From Aquificota bacterium (lineage in GTDB: Bacteria; Aquificota; Aquificia; Aquificales; Hydrogenothermaceae), in assembly GCA_013153635.1 (NCBI GenBank), contig JAADDZ010000024.1:24428-88427 (forward strand): a stretch of DNA of 64,000 bases, in the 5' to 3' direction. The notes beneath the pieces are model-generated. The model worked only from the letters and a program-made list of their open reading frames with translations, was not told the origin of the DNA and made no database searches. Position 1 is the stretch's first letter. Every line of letters starts with the position of its first letter. Below are positions 52,073-60,725 of the stretch, piece after piece. The position numbers and the translations under genes were made by a program.

Positions 52073-53167
52073 TTAGTCTTTTACTTCCATAGGCATGATA
52101 ATTGCTATGTATTTTTCATTTTCTTCTGGGACTATCATTGTTTGGGCGTTTGGGTTTGTAAATTTTATGATTATATTTTCTTCGTCTATTACTTCTACTG
52201 CATCTATTAAGTATCTTGCGTTGAACCCTATGGCAAATTCTTCTCCTTCATATTCTATTTCAAGTTCGTCTATAGCTTCTCCAAATTCTGGAGAAAATGC
52301 ACGGAGTATAAGTTTTTTGGGTTCTAACCTTAGTTTTACTGGTTTTAGGTCTCCTTCAACTACTGCCGAAACTCTTTTAACAGCTTCTAGGAATTCTTTT
52401 TTATTGATTTTGATTTCTATACTAAATTCTGTGGGAATTACTTCTAGGTAGTTGGGGAAGATACCTTCTAGGAGTCTTGACATCAGTAACCATTCTTTTG
52501 TTCTAAAGAATATGTACTGTTGTGTAGAAGCTATTTCTATATCTTCTAGTCCTGTTAGTAGTTTTTTTAGTTCGTTTAGGGCTTTTGGTGGTATTATTGC
52601 GTCTAGTTCTGCGTTTCCTTTTTTTTCTAATTTGTACAGGGCTAATCTGTGTCCATCTGTGGCTACAGAGTCTATATTGGTTTTTATGGATTTATACTTT
52701 ACTCCTTGTAATGCATAGGTGCTTTCTTCTTTAGAAGTTGCATATAGGGTTTTTTGTATAGAGTTCAGTAATTCTTCTCCAGATACCACAAATGCATTTT
52801 CTTCTGGAAACGGATATAGACCGGGGAAATCTTCTGGAGGTACTGTAGGAAGGGAGTATTTTGTTTTCCCTGATTTTATTTTTAATGTGTTGTTTTCTAA
52901 TTTTATATAGACTTCGCTTTCTGGGAGTAGTCTTGATATTTCTGTGAGACGTTTGGCGTTAACACAAGCTTTTCCTTCTTCTTTTATGTTTGCTGGAACA
53001 GAAACAGCTACATGTACTTCTAAGTCTGTTGCTTGAACGGTGAGTTTTTCATCGTTTGCTTCTAAGAGGAAGTTTGATAGTATAGGGAGAGCTGATTTTT
53101 TTTCTGTGGCGGCTATAGCTTTTTTTAGAACATTTTGGAAATCTTTTTTATCTATGGTAAGTTCCAA
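52073..53167 (-). CDS. dnaN: DNA polymerase III beta sliding clamp
   Basis: Ring-shaped processivity clamp. Three repeated clamp domains in 364 residues: about 1-120 (ALPILSNFLLEANDEKLTVQ), 121-240 (VATDGHRLALYKLEKK) and 241-364, with the C-terminal ending EKYIAIIMPM typical for the partner-binding pocket. The ATG is followed by ELTIDKKDFQ. dnaN and gyrB are adjacent, a remnant of the dnaA-dnaN-recF-gyrB order; dnaA is not in the window. Confidence 0.96.
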   Translation of the reverse strand: MELTIDKKDFQNVLKKAIAATEKKSALPILSNFLLEANDEKLTVQATDLEVHVAVSVPANIKEEGKACVNAKRLTEISRLLPESEVYIKLENNTLKIKSGKTKYSLPTVPPEDFPGLYPFPEENAFVVSGEELLNSIQKTLYATSKEESTYALQGVKYKSIKTNIDSVATDGHRLALYKLEKKGNAELDAIIPPKALNELKKLLTGLEDIEIASTQQYIFFRTKEWLLMSRLLEGIFPNYLEVIPTEFSIEIKINKKEFLEAVKRVSAVVEGDLKPVKLRLEPKKLILRAFSPEFGEAIDELEIEYEGEEFAIGFNARYLIDAVEVIDEENIIIKFTNPNAQTMIVPEENEKYIAIIMPMEVKD

Positions 53168-53208
53168 GTTTAATATCCTCCAGATTTTAGCAAAATCTTA
53201 TCTAAATA

Positions 53209-53916
53209 TTATATCGTATTTATTTTGGTAGCTTTTATGAATAAAACTTCAAAGTTTAAGATTGGTTTTTGTTTTGAGTGGATAAGTTTTTTGTAATTTT
53301 GGATTTTTTTACCTAATGTTTTTCCATTGGTAGTGGTGGTAGTGCCTGTATTTTTGAGATGTTTTAACAGCTCTATATGATTTTTGAATTTTATTTGGTA
53401 GTTTTTTAAGAACAGTTTTTCTATATGAAAATAATAGGCTGTTATGTTTTTTATTTTTTCTTTTTCGTAAAAGGGAAATATTTCTTGTCCTAGGGATTGT
53501 TTTATTATCTGTAGACTGTTTTTTGTGGGGATACTGAATATGAATGTTCCTTTTGGCTTAAGTATCCTATACACTTCAGGAATAGATTTTTTTAGGGTTG
53601 TCCAGTGTAAACTGAAGTTTGATACAGCAAAATCAAAACTTTCGTTTTTAAAGGGTATGTTTTCTATGTCTGCTACTATTCCGATGTTATTCTTTTGGAC
53701 GAATCTTTCTATCATATCTGGGGATATATCTATTCCTATTAGTTTTTTTTCGGTTATTTGATTTATAATGCCTGTTCCACAGCCAAGGTCTATACCTAGA
53801 CCATTTATATCTTTTATTAACTTTTTTATCTCTTGTGCTGATTCCTGTTGGACTATTATCTCTTTTTCGTATTTTTCTACAGCTCTTGAAAATTGTAAAC
53901 TTATTATTTTTTTCAT
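53209..53916 (-). CDS. bioC: malonyl-ACP O-methyltransferase, BioC-type
   Basis: SAM-dependent methylase that disguises malonyl-ACP for the biotin precursor pathway. The N-terminal FSRAVEKYEKEIIVQQESAQ is the BioC signature; motif I is LGIDLGCGTGIINQI, followed by SNFSLHWTT and YRILKPKGTFIFSIP. The later HIELLKHLKNTGTT also matches BioC. 235 residues. No other biotin genes are in the window, so the call rests on these motifs; another small-molecule methylase is possible. Confidence 0.78.
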   Translation of the reverse strand: MKKIISLQFSRAVEKYEKEIIVQQESAQEIKKLIKDINGLGIDLGCGTGIINQITEKKLIGIDISPDMIERFVQKNNIGIVADIENIPFKNESFDFAVSNFSLHWTTLKKSIPEVYRILKPKGTFIFSIPTKNSLQIIKQSLGQEIFPFYEKEKIKNITAYYFHIEKLFLKNYQIKFKNHIELLKHLKNTGTTTTTNGKTLGKKIQNYKKLIHSKQKPILNFEVLFIKATKINTI

Positions 53917-54030
53917 GGTTAACGAGTATTATATCAGATTAAAAGACTTTAAAATATACTTGAAATAAAAAATATACAATTTATCCTTATATCGTGCAGA
54001 TAAAAAATTTTTTAAGGAGGGGTTCTAAAG

Positions 54031-55104
54031 ATGGGTAGAATTTATGGAAAAGTGGAAAGCCCAGAGGATATTAAAAGGATTAACTGTATCATTAGAGATG
54101 AGATGCTAGAGGTGGAGACGCAGGAACAGTTAACTGATTTGAAGAAGAGAAGTGATTACCTTTGTACTCTTACTTATAGTCCTTTTTGGAAGAAAAAGTT
54201 TGGGGCTATGGTTGAACAGTTAAGAGAGGTGGCTTGTGAAGAGAACAGGGTTACTGTTCGTTTAGCTAACTATATCGCAAAGTTTAAGGGGTGGGATAAG
54301 TACTATGACCCATGGGGTAAAGAGGATAAAACGATAGAGCAGATGCTTTCTGAAATCCCACAGCAAGTTATGGAAGAGATTACAGAGGCGGTAGTAGATT
54401 TGAAGTTCTCTCCACAGATTTTGGAAGATTTGAGAAAGGCTTTTTGTGATATTAGAAAGGCTATGGTTTTGGCTGAAGATTTAGAGACTTTACAAAAGTT
54501 AAAAAGGAGAAGTGATTTTCTCGTTGCTCTATTGATGTTACCTGATTTTAGAGAGAGGTTTGGAGATATTATAGATGAGATTGAAGAGATAGTTAAAAAA
54601 GAAGAGCGTAGAACTGTTAAACTTGCGAACATCATTGCTACTGTAAATAACTGGCATGTACTATTTGAGACTTGGTCTGAAGAGGATATAGGAGAAAGCG
54701 AGACTATAGAGCAGTACTTACAGAGATTGGTAGAAGAAGAAGAGAAAGCGGAGAAATATATACCTACAGAAGCGAAGTACAAGGAAGGTAAGGTTCTATG
54801 GCTTGTATATTATCATAAAGACAGAGGGCGTTGGTACGCAAAGCGTATTTATTTCCCGGGAAGTGCAAGGAATATAAGAATAGAAGGTCCTGGAGAGTTT
54901 GTTAATAGATTTGGAAGAAAGGTTTGGGGTGTGAAGATAACTTATGAGGCAAATCTAAAACCTACGGTTATCCGTTTGAGAGGTCGCGTTATTCATTTAC
55001 CTGAAAGATGGGTAGAGAGAACAAAAGTTATAGAGTTACCTAAAGCGGCAGAGCAGATTGAGCTAAAAGAGGAAAGACCAGAATTTGCCTATCCTGTAGC
55101 TTAA
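54031..55104 (+). CDS. unrecognised protein with internal tandem duplication
   Basis: I do not recognise this family. The 357-residue soluble protein has two copies of a ~97-residue helical domain, about 12-106 and 132-230, offset by 120 residues: LKKRSDYLCTL against LKRRSDFLVAL, VTVRLANYIA against RTVKLANIIA, and TIEQML against TIEQYL. A beta-rich C-terminal part (about 250-335, WLVYYHKDRGRWYAKRIYFP then WGVKITYE) follows. No signal peptide, membrane helix or catalytic motif. A strong AAGGAGGGG site, its own terminator and single-gene organisation suggest good expression. Third-codon positions are rich in G and T. Confidence 0.75.
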   Translation: MGRIYGKVESPEDIKRINCIIRDEMLEVETQEQLTDLKKRSDYLCTLTYSPFWKKKFGAMVEQLREVACEENRVTVRLANYIAKFKGWDKYYDPWGKEDKTIEQMLSEIPQQVMEEITEAVVDLKFSPQILEDLRKAFCDIRKAMVLAEDLETLQKLKRRSDFLVALLMLPDFRERFGDIIDEIEEIVKKEERRTVKLANIIATVNNWHVLFETWSEEDIGESETIEQYLQRLVEEEEKAEKYIPTEAKYKEGKVLWLVYYHKDRGRWYAKRIYFPGSARNIRIEGPGEFVNRFGRKVWGVKITYEANLKPTVIRLRGRVIHLPERWVERTKVIELPKAAEQIELKEERPEFAYPVA

Positions 55105-55128
55105 AAGGGGAGAACTCACTCCCCTTTT
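55103..55128. terminator. bidirectional rho-independent terminator
   Basis: Ten-base-pair hairpin AAAAGGGGAG-AACTCA-CTCCCCTTTT between the plus-strand duplicated-domain gene and convergent mtnC. T-rich on both strands, so it can serve both genes. Confidence 0.9.
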
Positions 55129-55132
55129 TGTT

Positions 55133-55822
55133 TTAATAGTTTTGTGGATTTATATGTTTAAAGCTGTTAGTCTGGGGATATGCAAAATCTTCCAACCATG
55201 TTGCGTCATTTTTTCTTACTATTCTTATAGCTTTCATTCCAGCTTTTGCAGAGGCTTCTATCTCTTGGGGGTTGTCTGATAAAAATAGTATTTCTTCAGG
55301 TTTTAATCCTATCTCTTTTGATATTTTTTTGTACGAGTTAGGGTCTTTTTTGTTTCCTATTTTTGTATCAAAGTGTCCATCAAAAAGGGACAGTATATCT
55401 CCATATTCGGTGTGGGAGAAGAAGAGTTTCTGTGCTTTTGTAGAGCCTGAAGAGTATATGTATAGTTTATAGCCTTTTTGTTTCCATTCTTTCATCTTTT
55501 CGTATGCATCTTTGTATATTGGGGCTTTTAGTGTACCTGTTTTAAAACCTTCTTCCCATATGAGTCCTTGGAGTTCTTTTAGAGGGGTTATTTTTTGGTC
55601 TTTATCTATCCAATCTTTTAGAATGTTTACTATTTCTGCAATAGATAAATCTCTACCTATTTCTTCTTTTATACTTTGTATTATGGTTTGGACATGCTTT
55701 TTATCTAGGTTTTCTTTTAGATAGGTTTGTAACTTTTGTTTGGAGTAAGGAAAAAGTACTTCTTTTACAAAGGATATAGGGGAAGTTGTACCTTCTATGT
55801 CTATAAGAATAGCTTTTATCAT
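55133..55822 (-). CDS. mtnC: 2,3-diketo-5-methylthiopentyl-1-phosphate enolase-phosphatase
   Basis: HAD-family enzyme of methionine salvage that both enolises and dephosphorylates its substrate. The first HAD motif is LIDIEGTTSPISFVKEVLFP, diagnostic of MtnC, followed by LYIYSSGSTKAQKLFF (motif II) and FLSDNPQEIEAS (motif IV). Length 229 matches the family. With mtnP at 3 kb it shows that the 5'-methylthioadenosine recycling pathway operates, although the genes are scattered. ATGA overlap with the ABC exporter gene upstream. Confidence 0.94.
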   Translation of the reverse strand: MIKAILIDIEGTTSPISFVKEVLFPYSKQKLQTYLKENLDKKHVQTIIQSIKEEIGRDLSIAEIVNILKDWIDKDQKITPLKELQGLIWEEGFKTGTLKAPIYKDAYEKMKEWKQKGYKLYIYSSGSTKAQKLFFSHTEYGDILSLFDGHFDTKIGNKKDPNSYKKISKEIGLKPEEILFLSDNPQEIEASAKAGMKAIRIVRKNDATWLEDFAYPQTNSFKHINPQNY

Positions 55823-57603
55823 TTCTTTTTTTCCTCTTTTTGTGTCTCTTTTTTCATAAAAGTATAATACAGACCTTGCTGTTTCATAAGTTCTTCATGT
55901 GTTCCTTGCTGTACTATTTTACCTTTATCTAGTACGTAGATGTAGTCTGCTTGTGTTATAGTGCTTAATCTGTGGGCTATTATTATTGTTGTTCTATCCT
56001 TTAGAAATTTTTGTAGTTCTTTAAAAAGTGTAAATTCTGTTTGGGTGTCTAGTGCAGAGGTAGACTCATCGAGTATGACTATCTTTGGATTTTGGAGTAT
56101 CATTCTGGCTATTGCTAGTCTCTGTCGTTGTCCTCCAGAAAGTTTTATACCATTTTTCCCGATAGGTGTGTCTAGTTTTTTTGGTAGCTCTTTGATGAGT
56201 TTGTCCATCTGGGCTATTTTTAGGGCTTCCCAAATCTGAAAGTCAGGAATATTTTTTCCTAATGTGAGGTTGAATCTTACGGTATCATTGAACAGCATTG
56301 GGGTTTGTAGCACTAACGAGACGTTTTCTCTGATTATATCTAGACCTATCTTTTCTACAGGTATGTCATCATAGTAGATTTTTCCTCTGTCTACAGGATA
56401 AAAACCTACGAGAATATGAGCAAGAGTTGTTTTTCCACTCCCACTTGCTCCTACTACAGCTACTTTTTGTCCTCTTTTTATCTCCATATTTATGTTTTGG
56501 AGTACAAGTTTTTCTGAATCATAAGAGAAATACACTTGTTCTAGCTTTATGGAACAGCTTTTCTTGTGTTTGAAGGGGTTTAGTGTGTGAGGATATTTTG
56601 GTTCTTTTTTCATTTTGAAAATATTGTTTATACGGTTAAGTGCGGCGGTGGCTGTATGGAAAGAGTACTGAATGCTAAGAATCTCTTGGATAGGTGTCAT
56701 CATAACCCATAGATAGCTAAATATCGCAAACATGAGTCCAATGGTAAGGTCTGAATAAGCTACCATGAAAAGTCCTGCCGCTCTAAAAATCTCATACCCT
56801 ACCAAAAAAACTGTAAAGGAAATTCTTGTAGCCGCATCACTTTTCCAGTTAAATGCTGTAGAAAAATCTCTTACTTTTTTGGCTTCTTCTACAACATTAT
56901 GTATGAATTGTTTCTCTCTATTGCTAGCCTTTATCTGCCAGAAAAGGTCTAAGGTCTCTGTGAGAGCTTCTTGGAATAGTTCTATAGCTTTGTTTTCTTT
57001 TCTTTTTAGTTTACCTACTTTTCTGCCAAGTACTACTGTAAAGTACACTACTATAGGATTCAACAGTAATATAAAAAGGGCTAGTTTCCAGTGTATCCAT
57101 AGTAGGATTATGGAAACACCTATTATTATGAGTAAAGATACTAACAGTCTACTTATAGAAACTCCCAAGAACTGGTCTATAGTATTTATATCTGTTATAA
57201 ATAAAGAAGTTAGCTTTCCAGTTCCTACAGTTTCATATTCAGCCATTGATACATCTTCTAGATGTAAAAGCATATCTTTCCTTATTTTGTATATGATTTC
57301 TTTTGATATTTTTGTAAAAACTATACCTTGAATTATAGAAAGTAAAAGGAAAGATACTCTTAGAATTATGATAATAAATAAGATTAGTACTATATAGAAC
57401 CATACAGGTTTATTACCAAATAGAGATTCTACTGTTTGGACAAAGATTCCCGGTTGATTTAGTAAAAGTTCATCAATTATAAAAGGGATAAATAAAGGAA
57501 TAGGTACACTGACTATTGCCGCGAGTAGAGCGACTAAATTGCCTATAACTAACTGCTTTTTGTATTTTTTTATCTCATCAAAGATAGTTTTCCAACTGTA
57601 CAT
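55819..57603 (-). CDS. ABC exporter, fused membrane and ATPase domains (MsbA-like)
   Basis: 594 residues: six transmembrane helices (about 1-310) and a nucleotide-binding domain with Walker A VVGASGSGKTTLAHILVG, signature KLSGGQRQRLAIARMIL, Walker B KIVILDESTSALD and the switch His in IIAHRLST. This is a homodimeric half-transporter of the lipid/drug/polysaccharide exporter class; substrate cannot be decided. No peptidase domain. Followed by mtnC (overlap) and preceded by the DUF4010 gene with a 10-base gap. Confidence 0.92.
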   Translation of the reverse strand: MYSWKTIFDEIKKYKKQLVIGNLVALLAAIVSVPIPLFIPFIIDELLLNQPGIFVQTVESLFGNKPVWFYIVLILFIIIILRVSFLLLSIIQGIVFTKISKEIIYKIRKDMLLHLEDVSMAEYETVGTGKLTSLFITDINTIDQFLGVSISRLLVSLLIIIGVSIILLWIHWKLALFILLLNPIVVYFTVVLGRKVGKLKRKENKAIELFQEALTETLDLFWQIKASNREKQFIHNVVEEAKKVRDFSTAFNWKSDAATRISFTVFLVGYEIFRAAGLFMVAYSDLTIGLMFAIFSYLWVMMTPIQEILSIQYSFHTATAALNRINNIFKMKKEPKYPHTLNPFKHKKSCSIKLEQVYFSYDSEKLVLQNINMEIKRGQKVAVVGASGSGKTTLAHILVGFYPVDRGKIYYDDIPVEKIGLDIIRENVSLVLQTPMLFNDTVRFNLTLGKNIPDFQIWEALKIAQMDKLIKELPKKLDTPIGKNGIKLSGGQRQRLAIARMILQNPKIVILDESTSALDTQTEFTLFKELQKFLKDRTTIIIAHRLSTITQADYIYVLDKGKIVQQGTHEELMKQQGLYYTFMKKETQKEEKKK

Positions 57604-57613
57604 AAACTTTCCT

Positions 57614-58882
57614 TTAAATCAAAAGATAGATTCCTGCAATAATTATCATTATAAACAGATATGGGAGCATATTTTTTCGTAAATAATCATTTCCAAATAT
57701 ATACACATAAAAATATTTGAAAATGTCGTTAGAGACAACGGCTATTAGTACCCCTTTAACTGCTATGTCTAAATCTAGACTTCCTTTTTGAGATAAAGAT
57801 GCCAAAGACAAAGTTATAGCATCAACGTCTATAACTCCTGACAAGAAACTAGCTATGTATATGCCTTTGTCTCCAAAATAGAACTGAAGGGCTTTAATAG
57901 AGAAAAGAATGAGTGCATAAATAACTCCAAACTGTAAAGCGTTATAAAGCTCAAAGGGGTTCTTAAAATTTATCTGTTTTTGGGTTTCGCTGGAAAAAGG
58001 GTGTCTTTCTCTTGTGTATTGATAAATAAGTACACCTATATAAAGTATAGATGCTATTGTTAGAGGAAATAGCAGATGTAACATCAGCTCAAAATTTATC
58101 ACCGCTGTGAGTATCAAGACTCGAATGTTCATAATAAGCCATGCAAGAGCAATACCAAAGAGAGCCGATTGGGAGATTTCAGGATATTTTCTTGCTTTTT
58201 TCGAAAGGTCAAAACTGACTGCGGTGCTTGATATAATACCTCCTATGAGACCTGTAATCCATATGGTTTTAGCTCCTTTCCATCTTATAAGTAAGTATCC
58301 TAAAAAGTCTAATGTGGATACGATTACTACTACTTTCCAAATCTCTTTTGGATTAAAAGCATCAAAGGCTCCAAAATGTTTATCAGGTAGTAGAGGGTAT
58401 ATCACTACAGTGATAAGGGCAAATTTTATAATTGCTATTATATCTTCATAGGATATTTTTCTTGCAAATTCTTCAAGGGCAGGTTTCAAAGCTAAAAGTA
58501 AAGTTATAAAAATAGCTAAAAAAGCGGCTACATAGTAATACTGATAATAAACTAAGATGCCTAGTACAAATGCTAAAAAAGTGGCTATTTCTGTAGTTGC
58601 TCCCGGGTCTTTTGGATATTCAAGATAGAAGTTGATAATAGTTAAAACTACCAGACCTCCAAATGATAGAAGTAAAAACCCTTCTATATATGTATCATTT
58701 ATGTATGATGCTAATGTTCCAAAAATAGTGATAAATGGAAAAGTCCTTATTCCTGCAAAAATCTCTTTTCCTTTTGATTTTATTCTGTGTTCCCTTTCGA
58801 GACCTATAATAAGACCTAAAATCCCACTAAACACAATTTGGAATAGTAGCCTATAGGTTTCGTTATCTATTTTAATTTCCAT
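57614..58882 (-). CDS. MgtC/SapB plus DUF4010 membrane protein
   Basis: 422-residue integral membrane protein with about 12 helices. The N-terminal third has the MgtC pattern (GLIIGLEREHRIKSKGKEIF then GIRTFPFITIFGTLASY), and the rest is the DUF4010 domain, including GVIDVDAITLSLASLSQKG. Bacterial members of this family have unclear function. The start ATG lies inside the end of rusA with AAAGGA ahead, so translation is coupled. Confidence 0.85.
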   Translation of the reverse strand: MEIKIDNETYRLLFQIVFSGILGLIIGLEREHRIKSKGKEIFAGIRTFPFITIFGTLASYINDTYIEGFLLLSFGGLVVLTIINFYLEYPKDPGATTEIATFLAFVLGILVYYQYYYVAAFLAIFITLLLALKPALEEFARKISYEDIIAIIKFALITVVIYPLLPDKHFGAFDAFNPKEIWKVVVIVSTLDFLGYLLIRWKGAKTIWITGLIGGIISSTAVSFDLSKKARKYPEISQSALFGIALAWLIMNIRVLILTAVINFELMLHLLFPLTIASILYIGVLIYQYTRERHPFSSETQKQINFKNPFELYNALQFGVIYALILFSIKALQFYFGDKGIYIASFLSGVIDVDAITLSLASLSQKGSLDLDIAVKGVLIAVVSNDIFKYFYVYIFGNDYLRKNMLPYLFIMIIIAGIYLLI

Positions 58883-59315
58883 TTATAGTCCTTTTGTATT
58901 CTTTTAGTAGAGACAAATCAGGCTCTTTTCTTTTTCGTAAGTTTTTTATCTTTATTATCACACCTTCTTCCTTGCTGTGAAACTTTTCTAAGGTCTGTTT
59001 GTATATAAGATTGTCATCTTCTATTATCCCTGCATAAGAGAGACAGTCTCCAAGAGTTTTCATAATATTGTCTAAATCTCTTCTCCTCTTGTTTGGAAGT
59101 AAAAAAGTTATATGTACTTCTACTGGTTTTGAGAAATGGGCTTTTATTTTTTCATTTTGCATCTGTAGTTCCCAGATTGCTTTGTTTATTTTTAAAGAAA
59201 CATCTTTAGGTACAATATATCTTTTTCCAGACTTGGTAAAAGCTCTGATATTTATTTTTACTTTATTAGCTTTGGAAGGGGGAATAAAACTTAAAAAAAA
59301 GTTAACTTCTTTCAT
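58872..59315 (-). CDS. rusA: RusA-family Holliday junction resolvase
   Basis: Small endonuclease that cuts four-way DNA junctions. 147 residues. The catalytic aspartates of RusA appear in RRRDLDNIMKTLGDCL and then AGIIEDDNLI, with the lysine in NIMK. RusA genes are often prophage-borne, but there are no phage genes around and base composition is like the neighbours, so it looks like a resident chromosomal copy. Divergent from nfu. Confidence 0.87.
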   Translation of the reverse strand: MKEVNFFLSFIPPSKANKVKINIRAFTKSGKRYIVPKDVSLKINKAIWELQMQNEKIKAHFSKPVEVHITFLLPNKRRRDLDNIMKTLGDCLSYAGIIEDDNLIYKQTLEKFHSKEEGVIIKIKNLRKRKEPDLSLLKEYKRTINGN

Positions 59316-59408
59316 CTTGAACTCCGCAAATGTATTATGCTTTATATCATACTTAAAATTTCCCTATTTTATATAATTAAGAGATAAAAATTTTGTGGAG
59401 GATTAGTA

Positions 59409-59660
59409 ATGGCTATCGAAAGAGAAAAGGTTGAAGAAGTTTTAGACAAGATAAGACCAGCGTTAAGGTTTGATGGTGGAGATGTAGAATTAGTAGATAT
59501 TGGAGAAGATGGAACTGTTTATGTTAGGTTAATGGGAGCTTGCTCTGGTTGTGCTATGTCTTTAATGACTTTAAAAGGTGGAATAGAGAGAAAATTAAAA
59601 GAAGAGATACCAGAGGTAAAAGAGGTAGTAGCTATAAATTTAGAACAGCCTACTTTTTAG
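59409..59660 (+). CDS. nfu: NifU C-terminal domain (Nfu-type) iron-sulfur carrier
   Basis: 83-residue single-domain Nfu protein. The CSGC motif (in [20 protein letters not shown]) that binds a labile [4Fe-4S] cluster between two subunits is intact, preceded by the family start [20 protein letters not shown]. Delivers clusters to apo-proteins such as the many Fe-S enzymes of this window. Strong GGAGG site and TATAAT in the divergent gap with rusA. Overlaps the convergent DUF3817 gene by 11 bases. Confidence 0.95.
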   Translation: MAIEREKVEEVLDKIRPALRFDGGDVELVDIGEDGTVYVRLMGACSGCAMSLMTLKGGIERKLKEEIPEVKEVVAINLEQPTF

Positions 59661-60000
59661 GCTGAAAATTTAGGTTTTGTACTTGGACAAACTCTCTTAT
59701 AAGTTTTTCCATGTATATAAAACCAAATGGTACTACAGATAGTACGATTAGTTTTAGGGATAGGCTGTTATCAAACTGGTTTATGTTCCTGTTTTGATAC
59801 AAGACGTATAAAAATATAAGCCACAAAATTCCGTGTATACTCCCAGCGATTTTTACAGCGATAGGCTCTCCTAGAAAATATTTGATAGGCATTGCCACGA
59901 AAAAAAGTATTATTAGAGAGATACCTTCTAAAACAGATACTCTTATTAGCTTGTGTATGTGATAGTTATATACTATCTCTTTGTTTTCTATCTGTTCCAT
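59650..60000 (-). CDS. DUF3817 family membrane protein
   Basis: 116 residues with three transmembrane segments (about 22-40, 50-68 and 82-97). Matches the DUF3817 pattern: [38 protein letters not shown] and [11 protein letters not shown]. Function unknown; family members occur next to diverse biosynthetic genes. The ATG is four bases after the UbiE-like stop and uses GAGGTGA inside its 3' end. Confidence 0.8.
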   Translation of the reverse strand: MEQIENKEIVYNYHIHKLIRVSVLEGISLIILFFVAMPIKYFLGEPIAVKIAGSIHGILWLIFLYVLYQNRNINQFDNSLSLKLIVLSVVPFGFIYMEKLIREFVQVQNLNFQPKK

Positions 60001-60003
60001 TTT

Positions 60004-60684
60004 TCACCTCTTCTTGAAGATTACTATAAAAGCTAAACCAAACATAATCTTTCTTTTGTATACAACATCATAACCGTCTTTATCGAAAAGATTTATGATT
60101 TCTTCCATGGTAAAAGATTTGTACAAAGATTCAACAAAATAGTCGTATTCTTCTTTTGAAAAAAAGATATATCCTATCGGTCTAAATATTTTTTCTACTG
60201 TGAATAAAAATCCTTTCCAAAGGGTTTTGTTTTTTAATTTTGCTGTATCAAAAATAGATATGTATCCTTCTTTTTTCAGTATTTGATTTGTCTGTCTTAT
60301 GAGTTTTTTATGTTCTAGATGTCTATAACTAAGAGATAAAAAGATGTTATCAAAGGACTGCTGTTTAAAAGGAGGATTGTATATATCTGCTTTTATAAAA
60401 AATACATCTTTTTCGTCTTTTAGTTTTTCTTTTGCCTTTAAAAGCATCTGAAAAGATAGATCGATTCCTACACAATAGCTGTCTTTTTTTTCTTTTTTTA
60501 TTTTTTTTATAAGTTCTCCAGTACCAGTTCCTATGTCTAGGACTTTGGATATATAAGGGGTTTTTTCTATTAGTTCATACTGCCATTTGTTTATCAGTCC
60601 AAAAGTAAATAAGTTTAGGAACTTATCATATACATTTGATATTTTGTCGAATATAGAAGAGGCTATTTGGGTTTCTGTTTGCAA
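60004..60684 (-). CDS. UbiE/MenG-like quinone methyltransferase
   Basis: SAM-dependent methylase, 226 residues, similar to demethylmenaquinone/ubiquinone methylases. Conserved parts are FDKISNVYDKFLNLFTFGL at the N-terminus, motif I KVLDIGTGTGELIKKI, LSLSYRHLEH and ILKKEGYISIFDTAK. Aquificota use methylated menathioquinone-type quinones, so a role there is plausible inference. The start is TTG 60684 with AGGA seven bases upstream. Divergent members of the UbiE family act on other lipids. Confidence 0.82.
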   Translation of the reverse strand: MQTETQIASSIFDKISNVYDKFLNLFTFGLINKWQYELIEKTPYISKVLDIGTGTGELIKKIKKEKKDSYCVGIDLSFQMLLKAKEKLKDEKDVFFIKADIYNPPFKQQSFDNIFLSLSYRHLEHKKLIRQTNQILKKEGYISIFDTAKLKNKTLWKGFLFTVEKIFRPIGYIFFSKEEYDYFVESLYKSFTMEEIINLFDKDGYDVVYKRKIMFGLAFIVIFKKR

Positions 60685-60725
60685 TTTATATTCCTACTTT
60701 AATCATTTTTATCTATATCTAAATA

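Noticed and set aside
58872-59315. rusA as a sign of a prophage remnant
   Set aside because: No integrase, structural or lysis genes nearby and no composition change around it.
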